From DASPKM01 sp036402175 (GTDB taxonomy: Bacteria > Bacteroidota > Bacteroidia > Chitinophagales > Chitinophagaceae), in NCBI GenBank assembly GCA_036402175.1, contig DASWTK010000096.1, positions 1-27,488 of the forward strand: 27,488 bases of DNA. Reading direction: 5' to 3'. The notes beneath the pieces were generated by a model. It saw only the letters and a program-made list of their open reading frames with translations. It ran no database searches and was not told the origin of the DNA. Made by a program: the position numbers and the translations under genes. This document shows positions 14,838-23,100 of the stretch, one piece after another (the first letter of the stretch is position 1; each line of letters starts with the position of its first letter).

Positions 14838-15734
14838 TTATCGGTGCTGATCGTAATAAACAGGCCTGACCGACTGCATCAGTAACTGCAATTCGTGCTC
14901 ACTCAGTAATGGAGTGTCTGCCGCACCCGCTGCTTCCTTTAATTGTTCCTCTGTTCTGATTCCAATCACAGCGCTGCTGATGCCCTGTTGCTGCAGCACA
15001 AATCTAATGGCAGTTTGCGCAGCTGTTCTTTTGATGCCTGAGATCGACTGAACAGTTGTGGCAGCTTTGTCTACTTCCTCCGGTGAATGACCAAGGTATT
15101 CTTTCGGCGGTTTGTTTACCAGTAATCCCTGTGCCAGTGATCCACGGCAAAGTATCCCGATATTATTTTCCCTGAGCAATTGTATGCAGCTTTCTTCCGG
15201 CCGGCGGTCTAGCAGGCTGTACTGCATCATTACGCTGGTAATGGAAGAACGGCTCACATATTCTCTGATAACATTCGGACGTATGGATGAAATTCCATAG
15301 TACCGGATCTTGCCTTGTTTTTTAAGCATTTCAAATGCTTCAATGACTTCGTCTATCGGATCTTCTATAGTACCTCCATGTAACTGGTAAAGATCAATGC
15401 GGTCTGTTTGAAGACGCTGCAGACTTTTATCAATCGCGCGGAGAATATATTCCTTTCGTGGATTCCAGTTCCATCCGCTTCCGTCTTCCTTCCATTCATT
15501 ACCAACCTTGGTAGCAAGCACTACCCGATCACGCTTTCCCTGCAGCGCTTTCCCAACTGATGTTTCATTCAAACCTTTATCATAAAGATCAGCGGTATCA
15601 AAATAGTTGATGCCCGCATCGATGGCTTTATCAATGATCCGTGCATTTTCGCTATCATTATTTCGTAATGACATGCATCCGAAACCAATTTCAGAAATAT
15701 CAAGTTGTGATTGCCCGAGTTTGCGATAATTCAT
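14838..15734 (-). CDS. Aldo/keto reductase
   Basis: A 298-aa NADPH-dependent oxidoreductase of the (alpha/beta)8-barrel AKR family, which reduces aldehydes or ketones. The catalytic tetrad is visible: Asp46 and Tyr51 (NYFDTADLYDKG), Lys76 (VVLATKVG) and His119 (YQLHGG). The C-terminal cofactor part SSAVIGIRTEEQLKEA is also typical. The ATG at 15734 (MNYRKLGQSQLDISEIGFG) is the standard N-terminus. A GTG at 15764 would follow the hflX TGA directly and add 10 residues, so translational coupling to hflX is possible. Substrate unknown. A probable terminator lies downstream. Confidence 0.92.
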   Translation of the reverse strand: MNYRKLGQSQLDISEIGFGCMSLRNNDSENARIIDKAIDAGINYFDTADLYDKGLNETSVGKALQGKRDRVVLATKVGNEWKEDGSGWNWNPRKEYILRAIDKSLQRLQTDRIDLYQLHGGTIEDPIDEVIEAFEMLKKQGKIRYYGISSIRPNVIREYVSRSSITSVMMQYSLLDRRPEESCIQLLRENNIGILCRGSLAQGLLVNKPPKEYLGHSPEEVDKAATTVQSISGIKRTAAQTAIRFVLQQQGISSAVIGIRTEEQLKEAAGAADTPLLSEHELQLLMQSVRPVYYDQHR

Positions 15735-15764
15735 ACTGTAAGGTGTTTTTCCCTTTACCAGCAC

Positions 15765-16955
15765 TCAATAAAAATGTTCGGTCCTGTATGGGTATCGCTT
15801 CTGGTAAGTCTCTTTTACTTTCATCAATATAACACTGCGCAGCTCATCAACATTCCTTTTTTCAATGGCTGAAACAAAAACGCAATTGCCCTGTGTATCC
15901 CGTTCCCATCTTTCTTTCAGCTCGTTTAATATTTCCAGCCTGACTTCTTCTTCAAGCCATGGGTCGAACGTGTTCTTTTCATACAGGTCCATTTTATTGA
16001 ACACCATGATCACGGGTTTGTCGTACGCATTGATCTCCTGCAGTGTTTTGTTCACCACCCCAACCTGCTCCTCATAATTGGGATGCGAAGTATCTACCAC
16101 ATGTAATAAAATATCGGCTTCCCGCACTTCATCCAGCGTACTTTTAAAACTTTCTACAAGATGGTGTGGAAGTTTGCGGATGAATCCAACCGTATCACTC
16201 AACAGGAAAGGAGTAGTTTCAAAGACAACTTTGCGCGTAGTGGTATCAAGCGTAGCGAATAATTTGTTCTCGGCAAATACTTCGCTTTTGCTAAGGATGT
16301 TCATTAGGGTGGACTTACCTACGTTTGTATATCCTACCAGTGCAACGCGAATGAATTCGCCACGGTCCTTGCGTTGAGTGAACGCCTGCTTGTCAATTTC
16401 CTTCAACCGTTTTCTCAAGAGTGATATCTTATCCCTTACAATCCGGCGGTCAGTTTCTATCTCTGTTTCACCCGGACCTCTAGTTCCGATACCACCTCCC
16501 AGACGTTCAAGGTGTTTCCACATACCGCGCAACCTTGGTAGCAGGTACTGGTATTGCGCCAACTCTACCTGCGCTTTTGCCTGCGCGGTTTTAGCCCGGC
16601 GGGCAAAAATATCCAGTATCAGGTCCGACCTGTCGATGGTCTTTACGTTCAGAATTTTTTCAATATTGCTGATCTGCGAACCACTGAGTTCATCGTCGAA
16701 GATGACGATATTGATATCCTTGCCATCAAGATAATGGCGGATCTCTTCGAGTTTTCCCTTGCCTATAAAAGTGCGGCTATCGGGCTGCGCCAGCTTTTGC
16801 AGGTATCGTTTAACTGCTTTTGCGCCGGCGGTTTCTGACAGGAATGCGAGTTCCTCCAGGTATTCCTTTGCCTGCTGTTCGGTCTGATCTTTATTGACCA
16901 GGCCAACCAGCACGGCTTTCTCTTCCTGGTTAATAATATTCTTTTTCTCTATCAT
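15765..16955 (-). CDS. hflX: GTPase HflX
   Basis: A 396-aa ribosome-associated GTPase, which splits or rescues stalled 70S ribosomes, especially under stress. The N-terminal HflX domain covers about 15-195 and includes RTFIGKGKLEEI and the family marker TRGPGETEIETDRR starting at 158. The GTPase domain has G1 GYTNVGKST (208-216), G3 DTVGFI (254-259) and G4 NKMD (320-323). No signal peptide is seen. The aldo/keto reductase frame starts right at its stop, so the two are probably co-transcribed. Confidence 0.95.
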   Translation of the reverse strand: MIEKKNIINQEEKAVLVGLVNKDQTEQQAKEYLEELAFLSETAGAKAVKRYLQKLAQPDSRTFIGKGKLEEIRHYLDGKDINIVIFDDELSGSQISNIEKILNVKTIDRSDLILDIFARRAKTAQAKAQVELAQYQYLLPRLRGMWKHLERLGGGIGTRGPGETEIETDRRIVRDKISLLRKRLKEIDKQAFTQRKDRGEFIRVALVGYTNVGKSTLMNILSKSEVFAENKLFATLDTTTRKVVFETTPFLLSDTVGFIRKLPHHLVESFKSTLDEVREADILLHVVDTSHPNYEEQVGVVNKTLQEINAYDKPVIMVFNKMDLYEKNTFDPWLEEEVRLEILNELKERWERDTQGNCVFVSAIEKRNVDELRSVILMKVKETYQKRYPYRTEHFY

Positions 16956-17027
16956 GAATGATTAGCCAGCAACTTAAATGCCGGGGCAGCAAAGTTCAGG
17001 AATCTGGCTGTTAATTGGCTGACTATC

Positions 17028-17774
17028 TTAAAGTCCGCTGATGGTAAGTCCGATTGAATAGGGTTTCATATCAGGACCCGCGCCTTCCTTGATAAAGGCG
17101 TTGACCTGGTAGCTTCCAAACAGGCTGAAGCTGCCGTAACCAATGCGGCCGGTAACACAAAGACGGTTGCCGTTGAAATATCTTTTCGAAGTTTGTTTCT
17201 GGGTAAATGAATTGACAGTGCCGCCGTCTTTGTTCAGCAGGTTCTTTGCCTTGGTATGTACGTTCAGCAGGGTTCCTATCTTGGCGCCAACTGCCACTTT
17301 GAAGCTCTTGCTGTAGTTTGCCGGATCGAGAGTGAAGCGCAATTCAACGGGAGCTTCAAGATAAGCCGTCACCAGTTTGTATTTTTTATAATTATTGGTA
17401 TCGGCCACGTTGCGGAAGCGAAGTGTTTGGGTACTTCCCGCAACATCTACTTCCATCTTATCGAAAAATATATTGTCGCTGCCAATGCCCGCTCCCAATG
17501 CTACGCTGAACTGTGGATTTGTTTTAAAAGGGAAATCGAACATCAGGTAAACATTCAGTGACCTGGAAAAACCCTTCGTATTGATGCTGTCGGGCCTGTT
17601 TGCCCATGAGGCATACCCAATCTGAACCAGGAAGTGGTCGCCCGCCCTGTTTGAAAGGTCAATATTATGACGTGCAGGTTTTCTGGCAGGTGTTGCCGGA
17701 GCTGTGGTGTCAATTTGTGCTTGAGCGGAAATTACAGACAGTAGAATAAAGCCTGACAGAAGAATTTTTTTCAT
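17028..17774 (-). CDS. Outer membrane beta-barrel protein (PorT-like)
   Basis: A 248-aa secreted protein. A GTG at 17780 is in frame, but the ATG at 17774 gives a good signal peptide (MKKILLSGFILLSVISAQA, then Q). The mature part has alternating hydrophobic beta strands ending in aromatic residues: HFLVQIGYASWA, SLNVYLMFDF, FSVALGAGIGSDNIFF, LEAPVELRFTL and a C-terminal YSIGLTISGL. This fits the 8-stranded Bacteroidota family (outer membrane beta-barrel 2/PorT type). Function unknown; PorT itself assists type IX secretion, but this similarity is only by fold. A perfect -7 element lies 16 bp upstream. Confidence 0.8.
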   Translation of the reverse strand: MKKILLSGFILLSVISAQAQIDTTAPATPARKPARHNIDLSNRAGDHFLVQIGYASWANRPDSINTKGFSRSLNVYLMFDFPFKTNPQFSVALGAGIGSDNIFFDKMEVDVAGSTQTLRFRNVADTNNYKKYKLVTAYLEAPVELRFTLDPANYSKSFKVAVGAKIGTLLNVHTKAKNLLNKDGGTVNSFTQKQTSKRYFNGNRLCVTGRIGYGSFSLFGSYQVNAFIKEGAGPDMKPYSIGLTISGL

Positions 17775-17790
17775 AATCACAGTTGTGAAG

Positions 17791-17798
17791 CAAATGTA
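17791..17798 (-). promoter_or_regulatory. Bacteroidota -7 element for the PorT-like gene
   Basis: Minus-strand TACATTTG matches TAnnTTTG exactly, with its end 16 nt upstream of the ATG. The -33 region has TTT but no full TTG. Confidence 0.5.
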
Positions 17799-17874
17799 TT
17801 TTCGGTGCGGTTAATAAAAGGTTAAGGTTCCCTTACCCTGTATGCAAAACAAATGCCCACAGTTTATTTGTAAG

Positions 17875-17930
17875 TTACGGGTTACAGTTATGAACCAGAC
17901 TAACAGTGATCCATAACTTATAACCCGTAA
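17875..17930. other. Long imperfect inverted repeat beside the tRNA gene
   Basis: TTACGGGTTA (17875-17884) pairs with TAACCCGTAA (17921-17930). After a small bulge AGTTATG (17886-17892) pairs with CATAACT (17912-17918), with a 19-nt loop. The T5 run lies on the plus-strand side, so it is not a standard terminator for the minus-strand tRNA. It may be a processing or stabilising structure at the tRNA 3' trailer. Confidence 0.55.
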
Positions 17931-17939
17931 AACTTTTTG

Positions 17940-18013
17940 TGGACCCTGTTGGATTTGAACCAACGACCCTCTGATTATGAGTCAGATGCTCTAACCGACT
18001 GAGCTAAGGGTCC
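17940..18013 (-). tRNA. tRNA with CAU anticodon (tRNA-Met or tRNA-Ile2)
   Basis: On the minus strand the sequence folds as a normal cloverleaf: acceptor GGACCCT / AGGGTCC, D-arm TAGCTCAGTCGGTTAGAGCA, anticodon arm TCTGA-CTCATAA-TCAGA, and T-arm with TTCAAAT. The anticodon is CAU. The 3' end is A with no encoded CCA. CAU is shared by elongator Met and by the lysidine-modified Ile2. The acceptor pairs C4-G69 and C5-G68, and the overall resemblance to E. coli ileX (CTTAGCTCAG…GGTCGxTGGTTCAAxTCCA), favour Ile2, but this is not decisive. It is not the initiator, because G1-C72 is paired. Confidence 0.93.
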
Positions 18014-18031
18014 ATGCTTCCTGCGAAGCAT
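18014..18031 (-). promoter_or_regulatory. Leader hairpin abutting the tRNA 5' end
   Basis: On the minus strand ATGCTTC-GCAG-GAAGCAT is a perfect 7-bp stem with a tetraloop, ending one base before the mature tRNA 5' end. It lies in the leader that RNase P would remove. Confidence 0.6.
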
Positions 18032-18047
18032 TGTCAAAAATGGACGG

Positions 18048-18055
18048 CAAATGTA
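18048..18055 (-). promoter_or_regulatory. Bacteroidota -7 element for the tRNA gene
   Basis: Minus-strand TACATTTG is an exact TAnnTTTG match and is identical to the -7 of the PorT-like gene. It is placed about 35 nt upstream of the tRNA. No clear -33 TTG is seen. Confidence 0.5.
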
Positions 18056-18100
18056 AGAAAAAATCATAAGGCCCGGATATTCGGCGATTTTTTACAATTG

Positions 18101-18132
18101 TTTGTTATTGATTGATTTTGTGGATAGATTTG
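18101..18132 (+). promoter_or_regulatory. Promoter of the ECF sigma factor gene
   Basis: TTTG at 18101-18104, a 20-nt spacer, and TAGATTTG at 18125-18132. Both elements match the Bacteroidota housekeeping-sigma consensus. The start codon is 19 nt downstream of the -7 element. Confidence 0.7.
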
Positions 18133-18151
18133 GTGTGACGATTGTTTAAAA

Positions 18152-18724
18152 ATGATCAAGACTGCTCTTATAGATGAATTGATAGTCAGTATTGCCAGGA
18201 ATGACGATTCCACTGCATATAAGCAGTTATTTCAACTGTATTATGAAAGGCTGCGCCAGTTTGCGCTTAGCCTTACCCGCTCCAAAGAATCAGCAGAAGA
18301 AGTAGTATCGGATGTTTTTCTGAAGATCTGGATCAAGCGCAAATCGCTTTTAAAGATCAATAACAAGCATCTGTACCTGTACATCTGTACCAGGAATATG
18401 TCGCTTAACCGCATTGCCAAGGAGAAAAGGAACAGCTCGTTTTCCCTGGATGATTGCCTGGTGGAGGTTCGCAGCATTTATTACGATCCCGAACAACTGA
18501 TGATCACTGCAGAGATGGTCAGACGCATCCAGTCGGCCATTAACCAGCTTCCTCCCAAATGCCGTCTCATCTTCAAAATGATCAAGGAAGACGACCTCAA
18601 ATACAAGGAAGTGGCAGAATTGCTGAGTATTTCCCACAAAACCGTGGAAAATCAAATGACCATTGCCCTCCGCAAGATCGACCGCTCCATCCATTTCGAT
18701 CCCATCCGCTCCGTATCTTCCTAA
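18152..18724 (+). CDS. ECF RNA polymerase sigma factor (FecI-like)
   Basis: A 190-aa extracytoplasmic-function sigma factor of the Bacteroidota FecI-like type. Region 2 spans about residues 22-70 (YKQLFQLYYERLRQFALSLT and SAEEVVSDVFLKIW, the core-polymerase-binding helix). Region 4 spans about 128-180 (AINQLPPKCRLIFKMI, KYKEVAELLSISHKTVENQM, a helix-turn-helix for the -35 element). There is no region 3, as expected. It is followed after 163 bp by a FecR anti-sigma gene and then by susC/susD, so it probably drives that operon when FecR is signalled. It has a good housekeeping promoter of its own. Confidence 0.94.
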   Translation: MIKTALIDELIVSIARNDDSTAYKQLFQLYYERLRQFALSLTRSKESAEEVVSDVFLKIWIKRKSLLKINNKHLYLYICTRNMSLNRIAKEKRNSSFSLDDCLVEVRSIYYDPEQLMITAEMVRRIQSAINQLPPKCRLIFKMIKEDDLKYKEVAELLSISHKTVENQMTIALRKIDRSIHFDPIRSVSS

Positions 18725-18754
18725 GTCAACCCCCTCTTCCCAAATAGATTACCA

Positions 18755-18845
18755 GATAAATTAATTAATTACCTGATCGATTAATCAATGACCCAATTCA
18801 TCCTCAAATCCTCAAATCCTCAAATCAGCTAATTATTTCCCCCCA
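18755..18845. repeat. Dispersed modular intergenic repeat, copy B
   Basis: AATTAATTAATTA, then three tandem ATCCTCAA words (18800-18823) and CAGCTAATTATTTCCCCCC. Order and words match copy A at 5401-5509, where ATCCTCAA tandems are followed by GGCTAATTATTCCCCCC. It sits between the sigma and FecR genes. Confidence 0.6.
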
Positions 18846-18887
18846 CCTTAGGGGTATTCCCAATAAAAACTGTCTATAATCATTACC

Positions 18888-19979
18888 ATGCCCCTGCACC
18901 GATTCTGGCAACTGCTTGCTAAAAAAAACTCGGGTGAAGCATTACCCTCGGAAATCGAGGAACTGGAAGAATTAATGCGACTTCACCCGGAATGGCATTA
19001 TTCTGCGCAGCACATACAGGATATATGGGGTCTTAATATGAAGGAAGACCCACTCGCCGCCGAGGAGGCTTTCCAGAACCACCTGAATAAAATGAAAAAG
19101 TCGGGCATCAACCTCGAAGTGGTTGATGATGATGCCGGCCATAATTTTATCATTAACTCCCCATCGGTAACCAATCGTCGTCTTTTCAAAAAAGTTCTTA
19201 CCGGAGTTTTTGTTGCAGGTTTGGCTGTATTGAGTTTCCTTTTTACAAAAGAATATACCAGCAAGCCGGTTTCGGATTCTCTGAAGGTTAGTGAAGTTTC
19301 TACCCGTATGGGTTCAAGGTCAAGCCTGGTATTGCCCGACGGATCGAAGGTTTGGCTGAATGCCGGAAGCAAGCTCACCTACAATAAAAATTTTGGTACG
19401 CGCCACCGGGAGGTAACACTATCCGGAGAGGCGTATTTCGATGTTACCAAATCGGCTGAATTACCTTTTGTGATCCAGACCCCAACCATGCAGGTGAAAG
19501 TGTTGGGAACCGCATTCAACGTAAAATCTTATCCGGGTGAAATGGCCAGTGAAACCAGTGTGATCAGGGGAAGTGTAGAGATCATTCCCACACAGCGGCC
19601 CGACCAGAAATATGTATTAAGACAAAATGAAAAGCTGGTGGTAGCTAACAGGGAAGAACAGGTGACGGAACAAAAGAAGCAACCGAAACCAATGATAGCA
19701 TTGGTTCCATTGACTTATTACAGCACCGACAGTGTGATTGTTGAAACTTCATGGGTTGAGAACAGGCTGGTATTCGACAACGAGCCATTCACGGAAGTAG
19801 CGCTTAAAATGGAAAGATGGTTTGATGTGAAGATCGAATTCAGGAACAGGCAACTGCAGGAAACACACCTGACAGGCAGCTTCATCAATGAAACGGTTCA
19901 CGAAGCATTGAAAGCGCTGCAGATTTCAACGGACTTTGTTTACGAGATAAGAGAAAAGAAAGTGATCATTTCTAAATAA
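18888..19979 (+). CDS. FecR-family anti-sigma factor
   Basis: A 363-aa inner-membrane regulator that would hold the adjacent ECF sigma factor until signalled by the STN domain of the receptor. The N-terminal ~100 residues are the cytosolic sigma-binding part. A single membrane helix lies near 104-122 (VLTGVFVAGLAVLSFLF). The periplasmic FecR domain runs at about 137-235 with the hallmark RSSLVLPDGSKVWLNAGSKL, VTLSGEAYFDV and VLGTAFNVKSYP. The C-terminal DUF4974 segment is about 295-362 (RLVFDNEPFTEVALKMERWF…TGSF). Order sigma-fecR-susC is the standard Bacteroidota trans-envelope signalling arrangement. Confidence 0.95.
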   Translation: MPLHRFWQLLAKKNSGEALPSEIEELEELMRLHPEWHYSAQHIQDIWGLNMKEDPLAAEEAFQNHLNKMKKSGINLEVVDDDAGHNFIINSPSVTNRRLFKKVLTGVFVAGLAVLSFLFTKEYTSKPVSDSLKVSEVSTRMGSRSSLVLPDGSKVWLNAGSKLTYNKNFGTRHREVTLSGEAYFDVTKSAELPFVIQTPTMQVKVLGTAFNVKSYPGEMASETSVIRGSVEIIPTQRPDQKYVLRQNEKLVVANREEQVTEQKKQPKPMIALVPLTYYSTDSVIVETSWVENRLVFDNEPFTEVALKMERWFDVKIEFRNRQLQETHLTGSFINETVHEALKALQISTDFVYEIREKKVIISK

Positions 19980-20039
19980 TTCGAAAAACCGAAACGTAAC
20001 TACCAAAATGGAGCTGAATTCATCCTGATGAATTAAAAA

Positions 20040-20112
20040 GCGGGGGCCGTTGCAGCGGCTTCCCCGCAGGGTTAAACCAGGCTTTGTTACCAGATCTGCC
20101 GGAAGGCAGATC
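20040..20112 (+). promoter_or_regulatory. Two hairpins in the fecR-susC gap
   Basis: Hairpin 1: GCGGGG (20040-20045) pairs with CCCCGC (20062-20067), with an inner GCCG/CGGC stem and TT bulge. Hairpin 2: GATCTGCC (20093-20100) and GGCAGATC (20105-20112), a perfect 8-bp stem with a GGAA tetraloop. A third small perfect hairpin, ATGCTTT-TAT-AAAGCAT (20164-20180), lies just inside the susC coding region. No T run follows any of them. They suggest a structured 5' leader or a processing/attenuation region for susC. Confidence 0.55.
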
Positions 20113-20141
20113 ATATTTATTTAACCAACTAAGATGAAAGT

Positions 20142-23100
20142 ATGAAAAAAAGGGAAAATTCTTATGCTTTTATAAAGCATCCCGTTTACTTAAAGCTTGT
20201 GAGGATTATGCGATTAACTGCTGCTTTAATATTATTTGCCTGCCTGCATGTAAGTGCCGGCACATTATCCCAGGACAGGATAAGCCTGAAGCTGCAATCG
20301 GCCGATTTAAAGAAGGTGCTGGCTGCCATTGAAAAGAAAACCGATTATCGGTTTTTGTACAATGACGCGCTGATCACCAATAAACCAAAGGTCGACATCA
20401 ACGTTACCAATGAAGCGGTGACTGCAGTGCTTGACCAGATACTTCAGAAGACCGGCATTGGTTACCGTGTGCTCGACAACAAACTTGTTGTGCTGCGTCC
20501 GGTAGCAGAAGACCAGCCCTTGGATATTCAGGATGTGCGCATTACGGGTAAAGTTTCTGGTCCAACAGGCGAAGGCCTTGCCGGTGTATCTGTTACAATA
20601 AAAGGAACCTCATCAGGAGTTACAACTGACGCGGGCGGCAACTTTGCCATCACCGTTCCAGATGAGAATGTGACGCTGGTGTTCAGTTATGTTGGGTTTG
20701 AAACACAGGAATTACCTGTTGCCGGAAAAACTACCATCAATGTTACGCTCGTAGCATCCGACAGGGCGATGGACCAGGTGGTGGTGATTGGTTATGGTAC
20801 TGCCAGCAAGCGGGACCTTACCGGTTCAATCGTAAAGATCGCTGGTAAAGAAATCGCCGATAAACCAAATACAAACCCGGTAGCATCCCTGCAAGGAAAA
20901 GTAGCTGGTTTGTCAATCGTTAACTCAGGTGTTCCGGGCCAGGAACCGGATATAAGGATCCGTGGTACCATCAGCCGTTACCAGACCAAACCATTATATG
21001 TGGTGGATGGGATATGGAACGATAATATCAACTTCATCAACCCCGCCGATATCGAATCTATTGAAGTATTAAAGGATCCGTCTTCACTGGCGGTTTTTGG
21101 TATACGTGGCGCGAGTGGTGTGATCATCGTAACAACTAAAAAAGGAAGGATCGGCAATCCGCTGGTAACGTTCAGCTCTTCAGTTGGGTTTAAGAAGATT
21201 GTTGACAAACCAGAACTGACCGATGCAACAGGGTTTAAAACTTTGTATGATGAACAACGCGTGAACCAGGGAGACGTGCCTTATCCATATTATAGTCTTT
21301 TTACGGGCAATACTGATTGGATTGACCTGATCCAGAAGGAAAACGCGATCATCACAAACAATAACGTAGGAATCAGCAGCGGAACTGAAAGAAATAAATT
21401 TTATTTCGGTGTGGGTTATATCCTTGAAGAAGGATTGATAAAACACGAGAAGCTCGACAAGATCACCCTCACCTTTAACGATGAGCTGAGAGTGAACAAG
21501 GCAATCAAGCTGGGAGTGAACTTCAACGGATACAGGGCAATGTTGCCACAGGTTCACAGTTTTTCAGGAGCGCTGATAGCAACCCCAATAGTTACTCCAT
21601 TTAATAGTACATACAACGCTTATAACAAATTACCCGAAGCAATAGGTGGTCCGCAGATCGGTAACCCGCTCATGGGCGTTGAAGCAACAAAGAATACCGA
21701 CCTGCAGCGCGAATACCGTTTTGTAGGAAGCTTCTTTGGCGAGGTTAATTTCCTGAATGATTTCACGTTCCGCGTGAACTACCTGGGCGACCTCAATTTC
21801 ATCAACAGAAGAAGATATACTCCGCTTATCAATGTATTTGCTGCTGAAATTGACACGCTTGCTCCGCAGAGCGGATTTACTACAACAGGTGTCGGTCAGA
21901 GTGAGAACACCTTTTCAAAGTTTCAGCAGGACTATCTGCTTACTTACAAGAAAAAATTTGGTGAGCACAGTCTGACAGTACTTGGAGGTTTTACTACTTA
22001 TTATGAGTCGTACAGTTCAACCAGCGGTACAGTAAGCCAGCGCGTGAATGGTGATCCTATTCCAAACGATAAACGTTGGTGGTACCTGAATGTTTTCCCT
22101 TACGGAGATCCAAGCACAAGACTTGGAAGCTCTGACCAGTGGGAACGCAGTACCGCATCGGTTCTTGGCCGCGTGTTGTACAATTTTGGCGGCAAGTACA
22201 TGGTCAATGCATCTTTCAGAAGAGATGGTTCATCCGAAATATCATCTGCAAACAGGTGGAATAATTTCTGGGCAGTTGGCGCCGCGTGGGAACTTTCCCG
22301 TGAGAATTTCATGAATGGTGTTGACTTCTTTGATTATGTGAAACTGAAAGCATCGGTAGGAAAGCAGGGTAACCAGGCAACAGGAATTCACTACCCTTAT
22401 TATCCTAATTATATAACAGGTCAAAGCGCTCCATTTGGTGAGACCATCGTACCTGCATATGTGCTGAGATACAGAAATGACCCCAATCTGAGATGGGAAT
22501 TTGTAAACTCATGGGAAGCAGGCGTTGAACTTGCCAGCTTCAAAAACCGCCTGAGATTTGAATTCAACTATTATAACAAGACAACTGACGACCTGCTCAC
22601 CTTTGTTGACCAGGGCGCAGATGAATTTTATATCAACTCCGGAAGGATCGCTAACAAGGGTATAGAAGTAATCGCCGCATGGAATGATCAGTTGAGCAAT
22701 GGACTTGGCTACACGCTTAGCGCTAACCTGACCACCATTAATAATGAAGTTGAAAAAGTTTATACCGAAGGTTTCGACATCATCGAAGGTCCGGCGAGAA
22801 CGCTGGCTGGTTACCCCATAGCACACTTCTATGGATATGTACATGATGGTATTTACCAGTCGTATGCCGACAAACTGGGATCTCCCAACGCGGCAGCGCT
22901 TGGCGATTACGGTCCTGGCGATATCAAGTTCAAGGATCTGAACAACGATGGCGTAATTGACGTTAAAGACAGAACCGTGATCGGCAATCCTACACCGGAT
23001 CTTATTTATGGTATGTCGGTTGGATTGAATTTTAAAGGTTTTGATTTTTCTGTTGATATGCAGGGTGTGTATGGAAATGAGATCTGGCGCGCATGGGGTA

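Noticed and set aside
17875..18031. Integration site or genomic island border at the tRNA
   Set aside because: No integrase, no direct repeat of the tRNA 3' end and no change in gene type that suggests an insertion.
18868..18886. E. coli-like -10 (TATAAT) just before fecR
   Set aside because: It lies about 12 bp before the ATG, leaving almost no leader, and Bacteroidota promoters use TAnnTTTG; it is probably chance in AT-rich DNA.
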